From Roseibium album (GTDB taxonomy: Bacteria; Pseudomonadota; Alphaproteobacteria; Rhizobiales; Stappiaceae), in NCBI RefSeq assembly GCF_001404515.1, contig NZ_CXWE01000001.1:248001-312000 (forward strand): a DNA stretch of 64,000 nt, given 5' to 3'. A program made the position numbers and the translations under genes. Positions 54,853 to 63,517 of the stretch are shown here, piece after piece (within the stretch, counting starts at the first letter, position 1; every line of letters begins with the position of its first letter). The notes beneath the pieces are model-generated. The model was not told the origin of the DNA and ran no database searches. It saw only the letters and a list, made by a program, of their open reading frames with translations.

Positions 54853-56076
54853 ATGTCGTCAAAAATGTTTCAAGTAATGCGTACTGGCAGGTTGGGCCTT
54901 CTCTTCACTGCCGCAGTCTTTTCAGTCAGCACCATTTCTGCGTCAGTCGCACGTGATACGACTGCTGACGCGGGCAGGGAGCAGCCGGATGAAACGCCGC
55001 TCCATATGCTGGTTTCCATCAAAGAGCAGAAGATCAAGGTCTACCGTGGATTGGACCTGATCGAAGTGTCGCCGATTTCGTCCGGCAAGCGAGGGCACAG
55101 CACACCGACTGGTGTGTTTTCGATTTTGGAAAAGCGCCGCAAGCACTTCTCAAATCTCTATGACAATGCGCCGATGCCTTTCATGCAGCGCCTGACCTGG
55201 TCTGGAATCGCGCTCCATGTAGGGCGGCTTCCGGGGTATCCCGCCTCGCATGGCTGTATCCGACTGCCCCGTTCCTTCGCAAAGTCGCTCTATTCCATGA
55301 CAGAGCGCGGCATGCATGTTGTTGTGACGCGTGATCACGCGGAGCCTGTGTCCGTTCGTCACGGCGTGTTGCCACAGCCCTATGTGCCGGCAACTGAAGT
55401 GGCAAGTCTTTCCGGGCAGACCATCGCCTCGGATCCTGCCTTGCGCGGTGCGATCCGCCCTGCGAACCTGCAGGCTTCGCTGCCGGTCGCACAGCCGGAA
55501 AATCCATATTTTGATCGTCCGCTGCGGATGATCATCACGCCTCAGAAACTTCCGAGCAAGAGAAGGGTGTTGCAGCGCCTGCTGAACCAGATGGGCTACA
55601 ACGCCGGTCCGGTTGACGGAGTTGTCGGCCGCAAGACCCGTGCGGCAATCCGCCTCTATCAGGAAGGTGCCGACCTGCCGGTTACCGGACGCATCACGGA
55701 TGCACTCGTCGCACGTATCCATATGGAGGCAGGTTACGAAAAGCCGCAGAACGCGATCCTTCGTGTTCGCCGCAAGTTTTCGGATATCTATTCGGCCCCG
55801 GTCTCCGTCAAGAATATCGACCAGGAAATCGGCACACATGTTTACACCGCTCTCGACTTTGAAAGGGGTGACAACTCCGTCGAATGGATTGCGGTCTCTG
55901 CCGAAGGAGAACGTGGCGGTCAATCGGACGAGTTGCTGAACCGGATCGAAATTCCGAAAAAGGTTGCCACGGAGCTTGCCAAGATGCTGACACCGGGCAC
56001 CTCGCTGACGATCACGGACCGGAGCTTCAAGCGCAACACCGGTCTGGGAACCGACTTCGTGGTGATCACCCGCTGA
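54853..56076 (+). CDS. L,D-transpeptidase with peptidoglycan-binding domain
   Basis: A 407-residue envelope enzyme that forms 3-3 peptide crosslinks or attaches proteins to peptidoglycan. Signal peptide at residues 12-32, YkuD domain at about 50-150 with SGKRGHSTPTGVFSI and the catalytic Cys135 in HVGRLPGYPASHGCIRLP, then a PG_binding_1 repeat (about 240-300: LQRLLNQMGYNAGPVDGVVG, TRAAIRLYQEGADLPVTG). The C-terminal 100 residues are of unknown fold. Start 54853 is chosen with GGAG upstream, in preference to a TTG at 54838. Confidence 0.93.
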   Translation: MSSKMFQVMRTGRLGLLFTAAVFSVSTISASVARDTTADAGREQPDETPLHMLVSIKEQKIKVYRGLDLIEVSPISSGKRGHSTPTGVFSILEKRRKHFSNLYDNAPMPFMQRLTWSGIALHVGRLPGYPASHGCIRLPRSFAKSLYSMTERGMHVVVTRDHAEPVSVRHGVLPQPYVPATEVASLSGQTIASDPALRGAIRPANLQASLPVAQPENPYFDRPLRMIITPQKLPSKRRVLQRLLNQMGYNAGPVDGVVGRKTRAAIRLYQEGADLPVTGRITDALVARIHMEAGYEKPQNAILRVRRKFSDIYSAPVSVKNIDQEIGTHVYTALDFERGDNSVEWIAVSAEGERGGQSDELLNRIEIPKKVATELAKMLTPGTSLTITDRSFKRNTGLGTDFVVITR

Positions 56077-56106
56077 ACCCGGACTTTCCGTTGGACTTGT
56101 AAATTA

Positions 56107-56130
56107 CCCCCGCTTTTGCGGGGGTTTTTT
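56107..56130 (+). terminator. Intrinsic terminator of the L,D-transpeptidase gene
   Basis: CCCCCGC (56107-56113) pairs with GCGGGGG (56118-56124) across a TTTT loop, followed by T6. It lies 30 bases after the stop. Confidence 0.93.
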
Positions 56131-56161
56131 ATTGTCCGGATAAGCGCACATTTCACCCGGA

Positions 56162-56179
56162 TCGTCACCAAACTGTCGT
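56162..56179 (+). promoter_or_regulatory. Weak Pho-box-like element before btaA
   Basis: Heptamers TCGTCAC (56162-56168) and CTGTCGT (56173-56179), at the required 11-bp spacing, match the PhoB repeat CTGTCAT at 4 of 7 and 6 of 7 bases. It lies 54 bases before btaA, whose homologues are PhoB-regulated in Sinorhizobium. The match is degenerate; the call is based mostly on context. Confidence 0.35.
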
Positions 56180-56232
56180 GTCAGTCACGTATCGGAAGGC
56201 AATTCATCGATGCGGTGACTCGGGAGAAACCA

Positions 56233-57495
56233 ATGGCGCAGAGCACGCTCACAGCTTCAAAGAAACGTCTCGACAATGCGGTACACCGCTCTGAGGTTAC
56301 TTCACGCGAAGGCATTTTGGAGCGTCTCTTCACCTTTGCCTTCAAGGGGCTGGTTTACCCGCAGATCTGGGAAGATCCGGACGTCGACATGAAGGCGCTT
56401 CGGCTGACGCCACAATGCCGGATGATCACGATCGCATCGGGTGGCTGCAATGTGATGTCCTATCTGACTGCCAATCCCGCGGAAATCACCGCCGTCGATC
56501 TGAACCGGGCCCATGTGGCTCTTGGCCGTTTGAAGCTTGCAGCAGCCAGGCACTTTCCGAACTATGAGACATTCTACAGGTTCTTCGGCGAGGCTGACGA
56601 GAAGGCGAATGTTGCTGCGTACAACCGGTTTTTGAAAGACAATCTCGATCCGGACACCATAGCCTACTGGGAAGGGCGCGACCTGGCCAACTGGGGCCGC
56701 AGGCGCATCTCACTGTTCTCGCGCGATCTCTATCATCATGGCCTGCTTGGGTATTGTATCGGAGCGGGCCATCTCATTGCACGCCTTTACGGGATCAATC
56801 CGAAGCACATGGTCAAGGCCCGCTCCCTGGAAGAACAGCGTACCTTCTTCGATACCGCCCTGGCGCCACTTTTCGACAAGCGTCTGGTGCGTTGGGCGAC
56901 CTCGAAGAAAATGTCTCTTTATGGTCTTGGGATCCCTCCTGCACAGTATGATGCGCTTGTTTCCGCGAACGCTGATGGTGACATGTCCGCTGTTCTGCGC
57001 GACCGGCTGGAAAAGCTGGCATGCGATTTCTCCATGAAAGACAACTATTTTGCCTGGCAGGCATTTGGCCGCGGCTATGCACCCCAGGCAGGGGAGTCGA
57101 CCGGGAAATCGGGCCCGTTGCCACCTTATCTGAAACGTGCGCATTTCGAGGAGATTCGGGCCCGAGCGAACAGGGTACGGGTCCTGAACCGGAATTTTAC
57201 CGAACATCTTCAATCCGTCTCCGGCGACAGTCTCGACGCCTACGTGCTCCTTGATGCCCAGGACTGGATGACGGATTTTCAGCTGAATTCTCTTTGGGCG
57301 GAAATCACCCGCACAGCGCGGCCTGGCGCAAGGGTCATTTTCCGGACCGCCGCCGAACCGACACTGCTTCCCGGCCGTGTTGCGGACGACATCCTCGATC
57401 AATGGCGTTACGAGGAAGGCGAGAGCCTGGAACTCGGCCGGCAGGATCGCTCCTCCATCTATGGTGGCTTCCATCTTTACGTGTTCAACGGATAG
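56233..57495 (+). CDS. btaA: BtaA, S-adenosylmethionine:diacylglycerol 3-amino-3-carboxypropyltransferase
   Basis: A 420-residue enzyme (DUF3419) that moves the aminocarboxypropyl group of S-adenosylmethionine to diacylglycerol, giving diacylglyceryl-homoserine. This is the first of two steps to the betaine lipid DGTS, a phosphorus-free replacement for phospholipids. Marks: KGLVYPQIWEDPDVDMKAL, ITIASGGCNVMSYLTANPAEI (SAM loop), DLNRAHVALGRLKL and LDAQDWMTDFQLNSLWAEI. The ATG at 56233 follows GGGAGAAA; the frame open to 56116 spans the upstream terminator and is not used. btaB follows after 20 bases. Confidence 0.95.
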   Translation: MAQSTLTASKKRLDNAVHRSEVTSREGILERLFTFAFKGLVYPQIWEDPDVDMKALRLTPQCRMITIASGGCNVMSYLTANPAEITAVDLNRAHVALGRLKLAAARHFPNYETFYRFFGEADEKANVAAYNRFLKDNLDPDTIAYWEGRDLANWGRRRISLFSRDLYHHGLLGYCIGAGHLIARLYGINPKHMVKARSLEEQRTFFDTALAPLFDKRLVRWATSKKMSLYGLGIPPAQYDALVSANADGDMSAVLRDRLEKLACDFSMKDNYFAWQAFGRGYAPQAGESTGKSGPLPPYLKRAHFEEIRARANRVRVLNRNFTEHLQSVSGDSLDAYVLLDAQDWMTDFQLNSLWAEITRTARPGARVIFRTAAEPTLLPGRVADDILDQWRYEEGESLELGRQDRSSIYGGFHLYVFNG

Positions 57496-57515
57496 TGCGC
57501 GGAACGGATTGCCGG

Positions 57516-58169
57516 ATGAGTGAAGCTGTCGAAACGGCTAGATTGATGGACGCGGTCTATCGCCATCAGCGCCATGTCTACGATCTCACGCGAAAATACT
57601 ATCTGCTGGGTCGCGATCATCTGATCAGGGAACTGCTGCCGCCAAGCGGCGGTGATGTTCTCGAGTTGGGATGCGGCACCGGGCGAAATCTGATCGCGGC
57701 TGCAAAAATCTATCCCGACGCGAATTTCTATGGTCTGGATATTTCAGCGCAAATGCTGGAAACGGCTGAAAGAAATATCGCAAGAGCGGGACTGGGCAAC
57801 CGGATCAGGCTGATCGAAGGAGATGCTGCCAACCCGGCAGCAACTGACGCCCTGGGCGTAGCGTCGTTCGACCGGGTGTTCTATTCCTACACGCTCTCGA
57901 TGATCCCGGTCTGGCGGGAAGCGCTTTCAGCCGGGGCATCTCGCCTGAACACGGGTGGCCGCATCCTTGTGGTCGATTTCGGTCAGCAAAGCGGGCTTCC
58001 AGCCTGGTTCGGCAAAATCCTGTTTAGGTGGTTGAAGTCGTTTCACGTCACACCTCGGGCTGATTTGAGAGAAGAGCTGGAACTGGTCGCAGCAAAGTCA
58101 GCGTGCCGGCTTGAATTCCGCAGTCTTTACCGCGGTTATTCGGACTATGCGGAATTGCTCAAAAGATGA
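57516..58169 (+). CDS. btaB: BtaB, diacylglyceryl-homoserine N-methyltransferase
   Basis: A 217-residue SAM-dependent methyltransferase that trimethylates diacylglyceryl-homoserine to DGTS. Motif I is VLELGCGTGRNLIAAA (near residues 46-61), motif II FYGLDISAQMLETA and motif IV FDRVFYSYTLSMIP. The N-terminus MDAVYRHQRHVYDLTRKYYLLGRD fits the BtaB family. The ATG at 57516 is chosen since the frame upstream overlaps the end of btaA. The assignment is strong because of the btaA neighbour. Confidence 0.93.
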   Translation: MSEAVETARLMDAVYRHQRHVYDLTRKYYLLGRDHLIRELLPPSGGDVLELGCGTGRNLIAAAKIYPDANFYGLDISAQMLETAERNIARAGLGNRIRLIEGDAANPAATDALGVASFDRVFYSYTLSMIPVWREALSAGASRLNTGGRILVVDFGQQSGLPAWFGKILFRWLKSFHVTPRADLREELELVAAKSACRLEFRSLYRGYSDYAELLKR

Positions 58170-58230
58170 TGCCGATCCTTTTACGGCTGCAAAGATAAAC
58201 TCCTCCCGGCGAGCGGCAATGGGAAAGCCG

Positions 58231-59337
58231 TCAATGCGCTTGCTCGCGTACTTTTTGCATCGCGTTTGCAAGATTCCGCTCCATCGCACCTTTGTTTATC
58301 GACAGGATCTGAAAAAGCTTCTCAGTCCAGGAAAGAGCACCGGACGCCAACAGGAAAGTCTCGGGGACGACGACCCATTCACCGATCCAGGTCCCACCGG
58401 AGCGTTCGTGTTGGTGAAGAGCGAGTTCCCCGATCTGTTCGGCGCGCTGGCGTCCGAGCCTCGCCACAGCTTCAGCGAATTCCGATGCGCGTTGGTTGCG
58501 TTTGTGGCCCATGGCAGACGAAGCCCCCTTGCCGGGTGACGGGTTTTCCGCAAACTCGGCAATATCGGAAGAAGACAGCAGGTTGACGTTTTGCGCGATC
58601 TTGCAAAGTGTGCCGCAAAGGGTTCCGATCGCACCCACTATGTCGGCGATCCCGTCCCGGGCATTTTGCCAGTGTGGCTCGACAACATGCAGTCCGAGAT
58701 CTTCGGCAATTCCAGCTTTGATCGCTTTGCCTGTTCCACTCTCGTAGGCTTGAAGGTCTCCGACCGGACCACCGATCTGCACATTCAATCCCCGTTGTCC
58801 GGCCTGTTCAATGCAAATTGCCCTTCTGCGCAGCTCCGATTTCCAGACTTCGAGTTTGGTGGCAAGGTTCAGCGGCACGGCATGTTGACCGTTGGTCCGG
58901 CCGATCATCTGCTGCATTCCATGGTCGTTGATATGCGCATCGATGCCAGCGAGGATGCCGTCAAGAAGAGTGGAGATCTGCCGAAGTCCATCGCGCATCT
59001 GAAGTGCCAGGGCGGTGTCCATGATGTCCTGGGTTGTGGCGTGATGGTGAACATGGCCCTGAGCGTCTCCCAGGCTTTCGCGCAGTTGCCTCACAAGACC
59101 TACGATCGGCCGGCCGACCAGCATCATGTCTTCACGAAGTTGGTGCCGGTCAATATCGGCAAGAGACAGGCCTGCCAGTGCCGTTGCAACGCTCTCAGGT
59201 ATCAAGCCATGTGCGGCCTGATGTCTTGCCAGTGTCTGCTCGACCCTGAGCCAGCATTCGATGGTTGCGTCCTCCGACCAGGCAGCGCGCATTTCGGGGC
59301 TCGAAAAACAGTCCCGGTAAAGGGGAAAATCAAGCAT
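58231..59337 (-). CDS. Lyase of the fumarase/aspartase superfamily (PcaB-like), short form
   Basis: A 368-residue protein, most like 3-carboxy-cis,cis-muconate cycloisomerase and adenylosuccinate lyase. Blocks: HHHATTQDIMDTALALQM (a T-S/T-Q-D motif), TNGQHAVPLNLATKLEVWK, and the superfamily signature as ASSAMGHKRNQRASE where GSSxMPxKxNP is usual, so the Pro residues of the mobile loop are replaced. It lacks the C-terminal domain of about 80 residues seen in typical members (about 450). The catalytic Ser is expected at SS of the signature. It overlaps tctA by 8 bases and is the last gene of the transporter operon. Substrate unknown. Confidence 0.82.
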   Translation of the reverse strand: MLDFPLYRDCFSSPEMRAAWSEDATIECWLRVEQTLARHQAAHGLIPESVATALAGLSLADIDRHQLREDMMLVGRPIVGLVRQLRESLGDAQGHVHHHATTQDIMDTALALQMRDGLRQISTLLDGILAGIDAHINDHGMQQMIGRTNGQHAVPLNLATKLEVWKSELRRRAICIEQAGQRGLNVQIGGPVGDLQAYESGTGKAIKAGIAEDLGLHVVEPHWQNARDGIADIVGAIGTLCGTLCKIAQNVNLLSSSDIAEFAENPSPGKGASSAMGHKRNQRASEFAEAVARLGRQRAEQIGELALHQHERSGGTWIGEWVVVPETFLLASGALSWTEKLFQILSINKGAMERNLANAMQKVREQAH

Positions 59338-60844
59338 CGCCGAGCTCTCCGTCAGCGATCCTGCGCTCCTTGACGATGGACCGGATGCGGAATGCGATAG
59401 CGGCACATCCGATCAACAGGAAAGCAAGCGCAATCGGTCTCTCGAAAAAGATCAGGAGGCCGCTGTCCGACATCAGAAGAGACTGGCGGAAAGTTTCTTC
59501 CGCACCCTTGGCAAGGACGAACGAAATCACGAATGCGGCAATGTTGAAGTCATGTCTGCGCATCAGCCAGCCGACAAACCCGGCAACTGTCATAACTGTA
59601 ACGTCGAACATGGACGCGCGCGCGGAGTAGGCCGCGACAAAACTTGTCAGGAAAATGATCGGATAAAGAACGTTGGTCGGGATTTTCAAAATTAGCCGGG
59701 CGACCTGTGTTGCACCGAAGTACCCGATGACGCCATATGCCGCGATGCCGAGCATGCCACATGCAAACAAACGATAGACCAGCTCCTTGTCCGTCAGAAA
59801 AAGCGTTGGTCCGACCTGGATGCCGTGGATGAGAAAGACACCCAGAAGAATTGCGCCAATCGTCGAGCCGGGAATACCCAGGGTGAGCAGCGGAGCCATG
59901 GACGGACCGGAAACGGCATTGTTGGCTGCCTCCGGCGCTGCAACGCCCTCCAGGGCTCCCTTGCCCCATTGCTGCGGATTTGTTGCGCGTCGTTTGCCTT
60001 CGCCATAAGAGATGAAGGCGGCGATTGCCGAACCCAGTCCGGGCAGCACACCTATCCCGGCGCCGATAAGACCGCCTCTGAATGCATGCGGCAGGCATGG
60101 CTTGTATTCTTCCCAGGTGAGGCTGTCATCATCGGCCGCTGTCTGGTTGTCATCAATTCTGCCAGCTGATTTTCGCCGTTCTTCCATCTGTGAGAATACC
60201 TCACCGAGGACAAAAACGCCGATCATGAGAGGCACCAGGCCAATGCCGTTGGAGAGTTCGAAGGAACCGAAAGTGTAACGCTCTTCGCTGGAGATCGGGT
60301 CCAGACCGACCATCGCGACCAAAACGCCGAGAAGGGCGGATGCAAGTCCCTTGACGATGGATTTTCCGATGACGGATCCAATGACCACAAAGGCTGCGAA
60401 ATAGATTGCAAAGGTTTCCGGCGGCCCGAGCTTGAGCGCGATAGCTGCGATGAAACCGACCCCTGCAACAAGCAGGATGTCACCCATGAAATCGCCGATG
60501 ACCGATGAAATCGTTGCGACCTTCATGGCCTTTCCGGCCTTTCCGGCCCTGGCAAGAGGGTAGCCATCGATCTGGGTCGCGGCGCTTGCCGCCGTTCCCG
60601 GCGTATTGAAAAGGATGGCGGCAATCGAACCGCCGTAACGGCCGGACTTGCCGATGACGTAAAGAAAAGCCAGTGCGAAGAGCGGCGACATGTAGAAGGT
60701 GATCGGCAACAGCATAGCGATTGCCGCTGATGCTGTCAGTCCGGGCGTTGCGCCCACGATCATTCCGACGACGGCCGCCAGCAGGATCGCCGCGAGAAGG
60801 GTCGGATCGGTCACGACGGACAGGAGAGCAGGAAAGATTTCCAT
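59330..60844 (-). CDS. tctA: TctA-type large permease subunit of a tripartite tricarboxylate transporter
   Basis: A 504-residue membrane protein with about 11-12 helices. TctA family marks: VVGMIVGATPGLTASAAIAM, YGGSIAAILFNTPGTAASAA, GVLPGLGSAIAAFISYGEGK, GVAAPEAANNAVSGPSM and LGIPGSTIGAILLGVF. It forms the ion-coupled channel for substrate delivered by TctC. The gene is 5 bases from tctB and overlaps the lyase gene by 8 bases, which suggests translational coupling. Confidence 0.95.
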   Translation of the reverse strand: MEIFPALLSVVTDPTLLAAILLAAVVGMIVGATPGLTASAAIAMLLPITFYMSPLFALAFLYVIGKSGRYGGSIAAILFNTPGTAASAATQIDGYPLARAGKAGKAMKVATISSVIGDFMGDILLVAGVGFIAAIALKLGPPETFAIYFAAFVVIGSVIGKSIVKGLASALLGVLVAMVGLDPISSEERYTFGSFELSNGIGLVPLMIGVFVLGEVFSQMEERRKSAGRIDDNQTAADDDSLTWEEYKPCLPHAFRGGLIGAGIGVLPGLGSAIAAFISYGEGKRRATNPQQWGKGALEGVAAPEAANNAVSGPSMAPLLTLGIPGSTIGAILLGVFLIHGIQVGPTLFLTDKELVYRLFACGMLGIAAYGVIGYFGATQVARLILKIPTNVLYPIIFLTSFVAAYSARASMFDVTVMTVAGFVGWLMRRHDFNIAAFVISFVLAKGAEETFRQSLLMSDSGLLIFFERPIALAFLLIGCAAIAFRIRSIVKERRIADGELGDA

Positions 60845-60849
60845 CGGGT

Positions 60850-61317
60850 TTACCCTTTGATCCAGTCGAGCAGATCGAACACTTCGCCATAGGGCGGAAA
60901 CACGCCGAGCAGCTCAAAAAACAGAATGTGGAAGATGAGCGGGCACAGGATGACCGACACGGCCAGACCGACCCGGCTGCGAATACCGAACAGGAAAAGA
61001 ACGACCGGTGCCGCAAGGGCGGTGGGTAGAACGTAGCCGAACCATCGGATCGATTGCTGGTAAAGCAGGGCAATGACAAAGAGCCCTATGACATCCCCGG
61101 GAAACGGTTGTTTCTCGTCTTCTCCCGGCTTGGACGCACCGGCAAATGCCGTGCTGCCGAGCATGAACGACGCTAGGCCGAGCAAAGCCAGACTTGCAGA
61201 AAACGGAACAATTCCCGCCCAGGTGTCACCAGTCGATGCTGCGGGTACCTGCCAGGCTCCCCAGAGCCCGACAAGGGCAACCACAGCCAGAACCAGGCCT
61301 TCGGAATAGGCGCGCAT
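60850..61317 (-). CDS. tctB: TctB-type small permease subunit
   Basis: A 155-residue membrane protein with four hydrophobic helices (LAVVALVGLWGAWQV, FSASLALLGLASFMLGSTAF, VIGLFVIALLYQQSI, and a paired C-terminal helix VGLAVSVILCPLIFHILFFELLGV). TctB sequences diverge strongly, so the assignment rests on topology, size and position between tctC and tctA. Confidence 0.88.
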   Translation of the reverse strand: MRAYSEGLVLAVVALVGLWGAWQVPAASTGDTWAGIVPFSASLALLGLASFMLGSTAFAGASKPGEDEKQPFPGDVIGLFVIALLYQQSIRWFGYVLPTALAAPVVLFLFGIRSRVGLAVSVILCPLIFHILFFELLGVFPPYGEVFDLLDWIKG

Positions 61318-61346
61318 GACAGTCTCCCGAATTCCGTTGGAGGAGT

Positions 61347-61370
61347 GACGGACTGAAGAGACAGCCCGTC
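61347..61370 (-). promoter_or_regulatory. Intercistronic hairpin between tctC and tctB
   Basis: GACGG-x-CTG (61347-61355) pairs with CAG-x-CCGTC (61362-61370) around a 6-base loop. There is no T-run. Hairpins behind the binding-protein gene often protect its mRNA and raise its level over the permease genes; that role here is inference. Confidence 0.4.
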
Positions 61371-61379
61371 ATTGACAGT

Positions 61380-62339
61380 TCAGTTGCTCAGGCTCTCGAC
61401 CAGTGGCCGGGCGTCGTTTTTCATCGCACTCAAGGTTGCCTTCGCATCGACACCTTTCTGGTAAACCGGACCCGTACCCCGAGGCGCAAGCAATTCTGCG
61501 AATTCCGGCTTTGACGCGATCTGTTCAAGCGCAGTCTCCATGGCCGAAACAATCTCGGCAGGTGTGTCCTTCGGCGCAAAGACAATGACAGGGGAAGAAA
61601 CCGCGGCGAACGGAATACCCAGTTCGCCGAAGGACGGCACGTCCTTCATGACGGCATCGCGATCCTGGCTGTTGACCGCCAGGGCCCGCAGCTGATCCTC
61701 AAACCCTGCAAGCTGCTGGACACCGAGAAACCCGAAATCCGCCTGTTCGCCGATCAGGGCCGCACGGGTCGGACCGCCGCCCTTGAACGGGACATCTTGT
61801 GCATCGATGCCGTTGCTGGCAAGAAAACCAAGCCCGCCGACATGATGAAATCCACCACGCCCGGAATGAGCCCAGCGAAGTGAACCCGGATCCGCTTTGG
61901 CTGCGTCAATTACATCCTGAACGGATTGAAACGGACTGCCGGTCGGCACCATGAGCGATGTCTGCAACTGGCCGACCTGAGCCACGAACTGAAAACTCTC
62001 AAGCGCGTCGATGTCGGTGTCGAGCGTTAGCGTGGACAGCAGGAACGATCCGCCGGAGGTCATCATCATCGTGTAACCGTCCGGGCGTGCGCCGACGGCC
62101 GAATTGGCCCCGTTCAGTCCTGCAGACCCTGGCTTGTTCACCACCACGACGGGCACGTCCAGTATGCCTTCCGCGGCCTTGGAGATCGCGCGGGCATAGG
62201 CGTCCGTTCCCCCGCCTGCCTTGTAGGGCACCACGAGATTGATGGGACGTTTGGGCCAGTCGGCCGCAAGACTTGCACCTGAAGTGACGGCAATTGCAAG
62301 CGCCGCACCAACAGCGCCAAGGAACGTTCTGCGTTTCAT
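61380..62339 (-). CDS. tctC: TctC-type solute-binding protein
   Basis: A 319-residue periplasmic binding protein. The N-terminus has a signal peptide (MKRRTFLGAVGAALAIAVTSG... ending SLA/ADWP), then WPKRPINLVVPYKAGGGTDAYAR, the TctC/BugT hallmark for a carboxylate-binding site, and PVVVVNKPGSAGLNGANSAVG. Ligands of this family are tricarboxylates, dicarboxylates and aromatic acids; the ligand here is unknown. AGGAGG upstream of the ATG at 62339 is decisive over an in-frame start ten codons earlier. First gene of the operon. Confidence 0.94.
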   Translation of the reverse strand: MKRRTFLGAVGAALAIAVTSGASLAADWPKRPINLVVPYKAGGGTDAYARAISKAAEGILDVPVVVVNKPGSAGLNGANSAVGARPDGYTMMMTSGGSFLLSTLTLDTDIDALESFQFVAQVGQLQTSLMVPTGSPFQSVQDVIDAAKADPGSLRWAHSGRGGFHHVGGLGFLASNGIDAQDVPFKGGGPTRAALIGEQADFGFLGVQQLAGFEDQLRALAVNSQDRDAVMKDVPSFGELGIPFAAVSSPVIVFAPKDTPAEIVSAMETALEQIASKPEFAELLAPRGTGPVYQKGVDAKATLSAMKNDARPLVESLSN

Positions 62340-62395
62340 TTTTTCCTCCCGAACTCGATAGTCGGACATTACGCCATGTTCTCAATTGCGAAAAA

Positions 62396-62423
62396 TGCAA
62401 ATATGTTATCTACTCTTGCAAAT
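62396..62423. promoter_or_regulatory. Direct repeats TGCAAAT in the tctC-LysR intergenic region
   Basis: Two copies of TGCAAAT (62396-62402 and 62417-62423) start 21 bases apart, two helical turns, in the 101-base gap between tctC and the divergent regulator. A related TGCAAAC at 63456-63462 lies before the cupin gene. They could be sites for the LysR regulator. The typical T-N11-A palindrome is not obvious, so this is tentative. Confidence 0.35.
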
Positions 62424-62440
62424 TTTGAAAGTAAGACTCG

Positions 62441-63373
62441 ATGAACATCAAAGCGCTAAGGGCCTTTCGCGCCACGCTTTCGGAAGGATCTTTGACAGCC
62501 GCATCCGAGATCCTGCATCTCAGTCAGCCGGCGATTAGCCGGCTCATATCCGGACTGGAAGCTGAATTGCGACTGCCGTTGTTTGACCGCAGCGGCCGAA
62601 ACCTGACGCCGACCCGGGAGGGGATGGCGTTTTACCGCGAGGCCGGGCGCATCCTGGACAACCTCGACGAAGTGCCGCGTATCGCCGCGGAGATCCGGGC
62701 CGGCAGAACCGAAACCTTGCGGGTCGTCACGATGCCGCGCGTGGCGCAATCCCTGACAGCTGTCGCAGTGGCGCGCTTCATGTCCGAGAACCCCGAGACA
62801 AATGTAAGTCTGGATGTTCGTGCGCGGCGCGACGCCGGAAAATGGCTCGCCGGGCGCGAATACGATATCGGTATTGGCGCCCTTCCGGTGGATCATCCGG
62901 GGATCCGGACGAAAGCGCTGATCCGCGTACGTGCCCAGGCCGTTCTTCCCCGCACACACAAATTGGCAGATCGGCAGAGCCTCACCGCTGCCGATCTTCG
63001 CAACGACACGGTGATACGTCTCATGCACGGCTTGCTTTTGCGCGATCAACTGGACGATTTCTTCCGGTCAGCCGGCATAACACCTCAACAGAGTTGTGAA
63101 GTAGCAGCATCTCAGCTGGCCTGCTCACTGGTGGCTGAAGGATATGGCATCACGATCGCAGACGAACTTGTTGCCGCGCAGGTGTCCCTTGACCGTCTCG
63201 CCCTTGTGCCGGTTGTTCCGGAACGATGGATGACTTTCGGGCTGCTTTATCCTGCAGGCCAGGAGAAATCCGCAGCTCTTCTTCAACTGGAGGACATCCT
63301 GCGCGCACTCTCGGAACAATTGGCGGCAAGGAGCCCAACTCTTCTGGTCGCAGGATCAGATGAAGGGAAATGA
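62441..63373 (+). CDS. LysR family transcriptional regulator
   Basis: A 310-residue regulator. The N-terminal helix-turn-helix (residues 1-60: MNIKALRAFRATLSEGSLTA, AASEILHLSQPAISRLISGLE) is intact. The effector-binding domain follows from residue 90. The gene is divergent from tctC, the standard arrangement for control of the adjacent operon. The inducer is probably the transported compound or its metabolite. Confidence 0.92.
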   Translation: MNIKALRAFRATLSEGSLTAASEILHLSQPAISRLISGLEAELRLPLFDRSGRNLTPTREGMAFYREAGRILDNLDEVPRIAAEIRAGRTETLRVVTMPRVAQSLTAVAVARFMSENPETNVSLDVRARRDAGKWLAGREYDIGIGALPVDHPGIRTKALIRVRAQAVLPRTHKLADRQSLTAADLRNDTVIRLMHGLLLRDQLDDFFRSAGITPQQSCEVAASQLACSLVAEGYGITIADELVAAQVSLDRLALVPVVPERWMTFGLLYPAGQEKSAALLQLEDILRALSEQLAARSPTLLVAGSDEGK

Positions 63374-63517
63374 TTTGAATTCGATTTCCAAAATTCTTGA
63401 AAATAGTATTCAACGACAATGCATGATATATCTACGAATTTACTCAAGGTAAAATTGCAAACATTTTAGTTTGTCGGAATAGTTTGAAGTTTCCGGGAGG
63501 TTGTTACAGGAGGAGTT

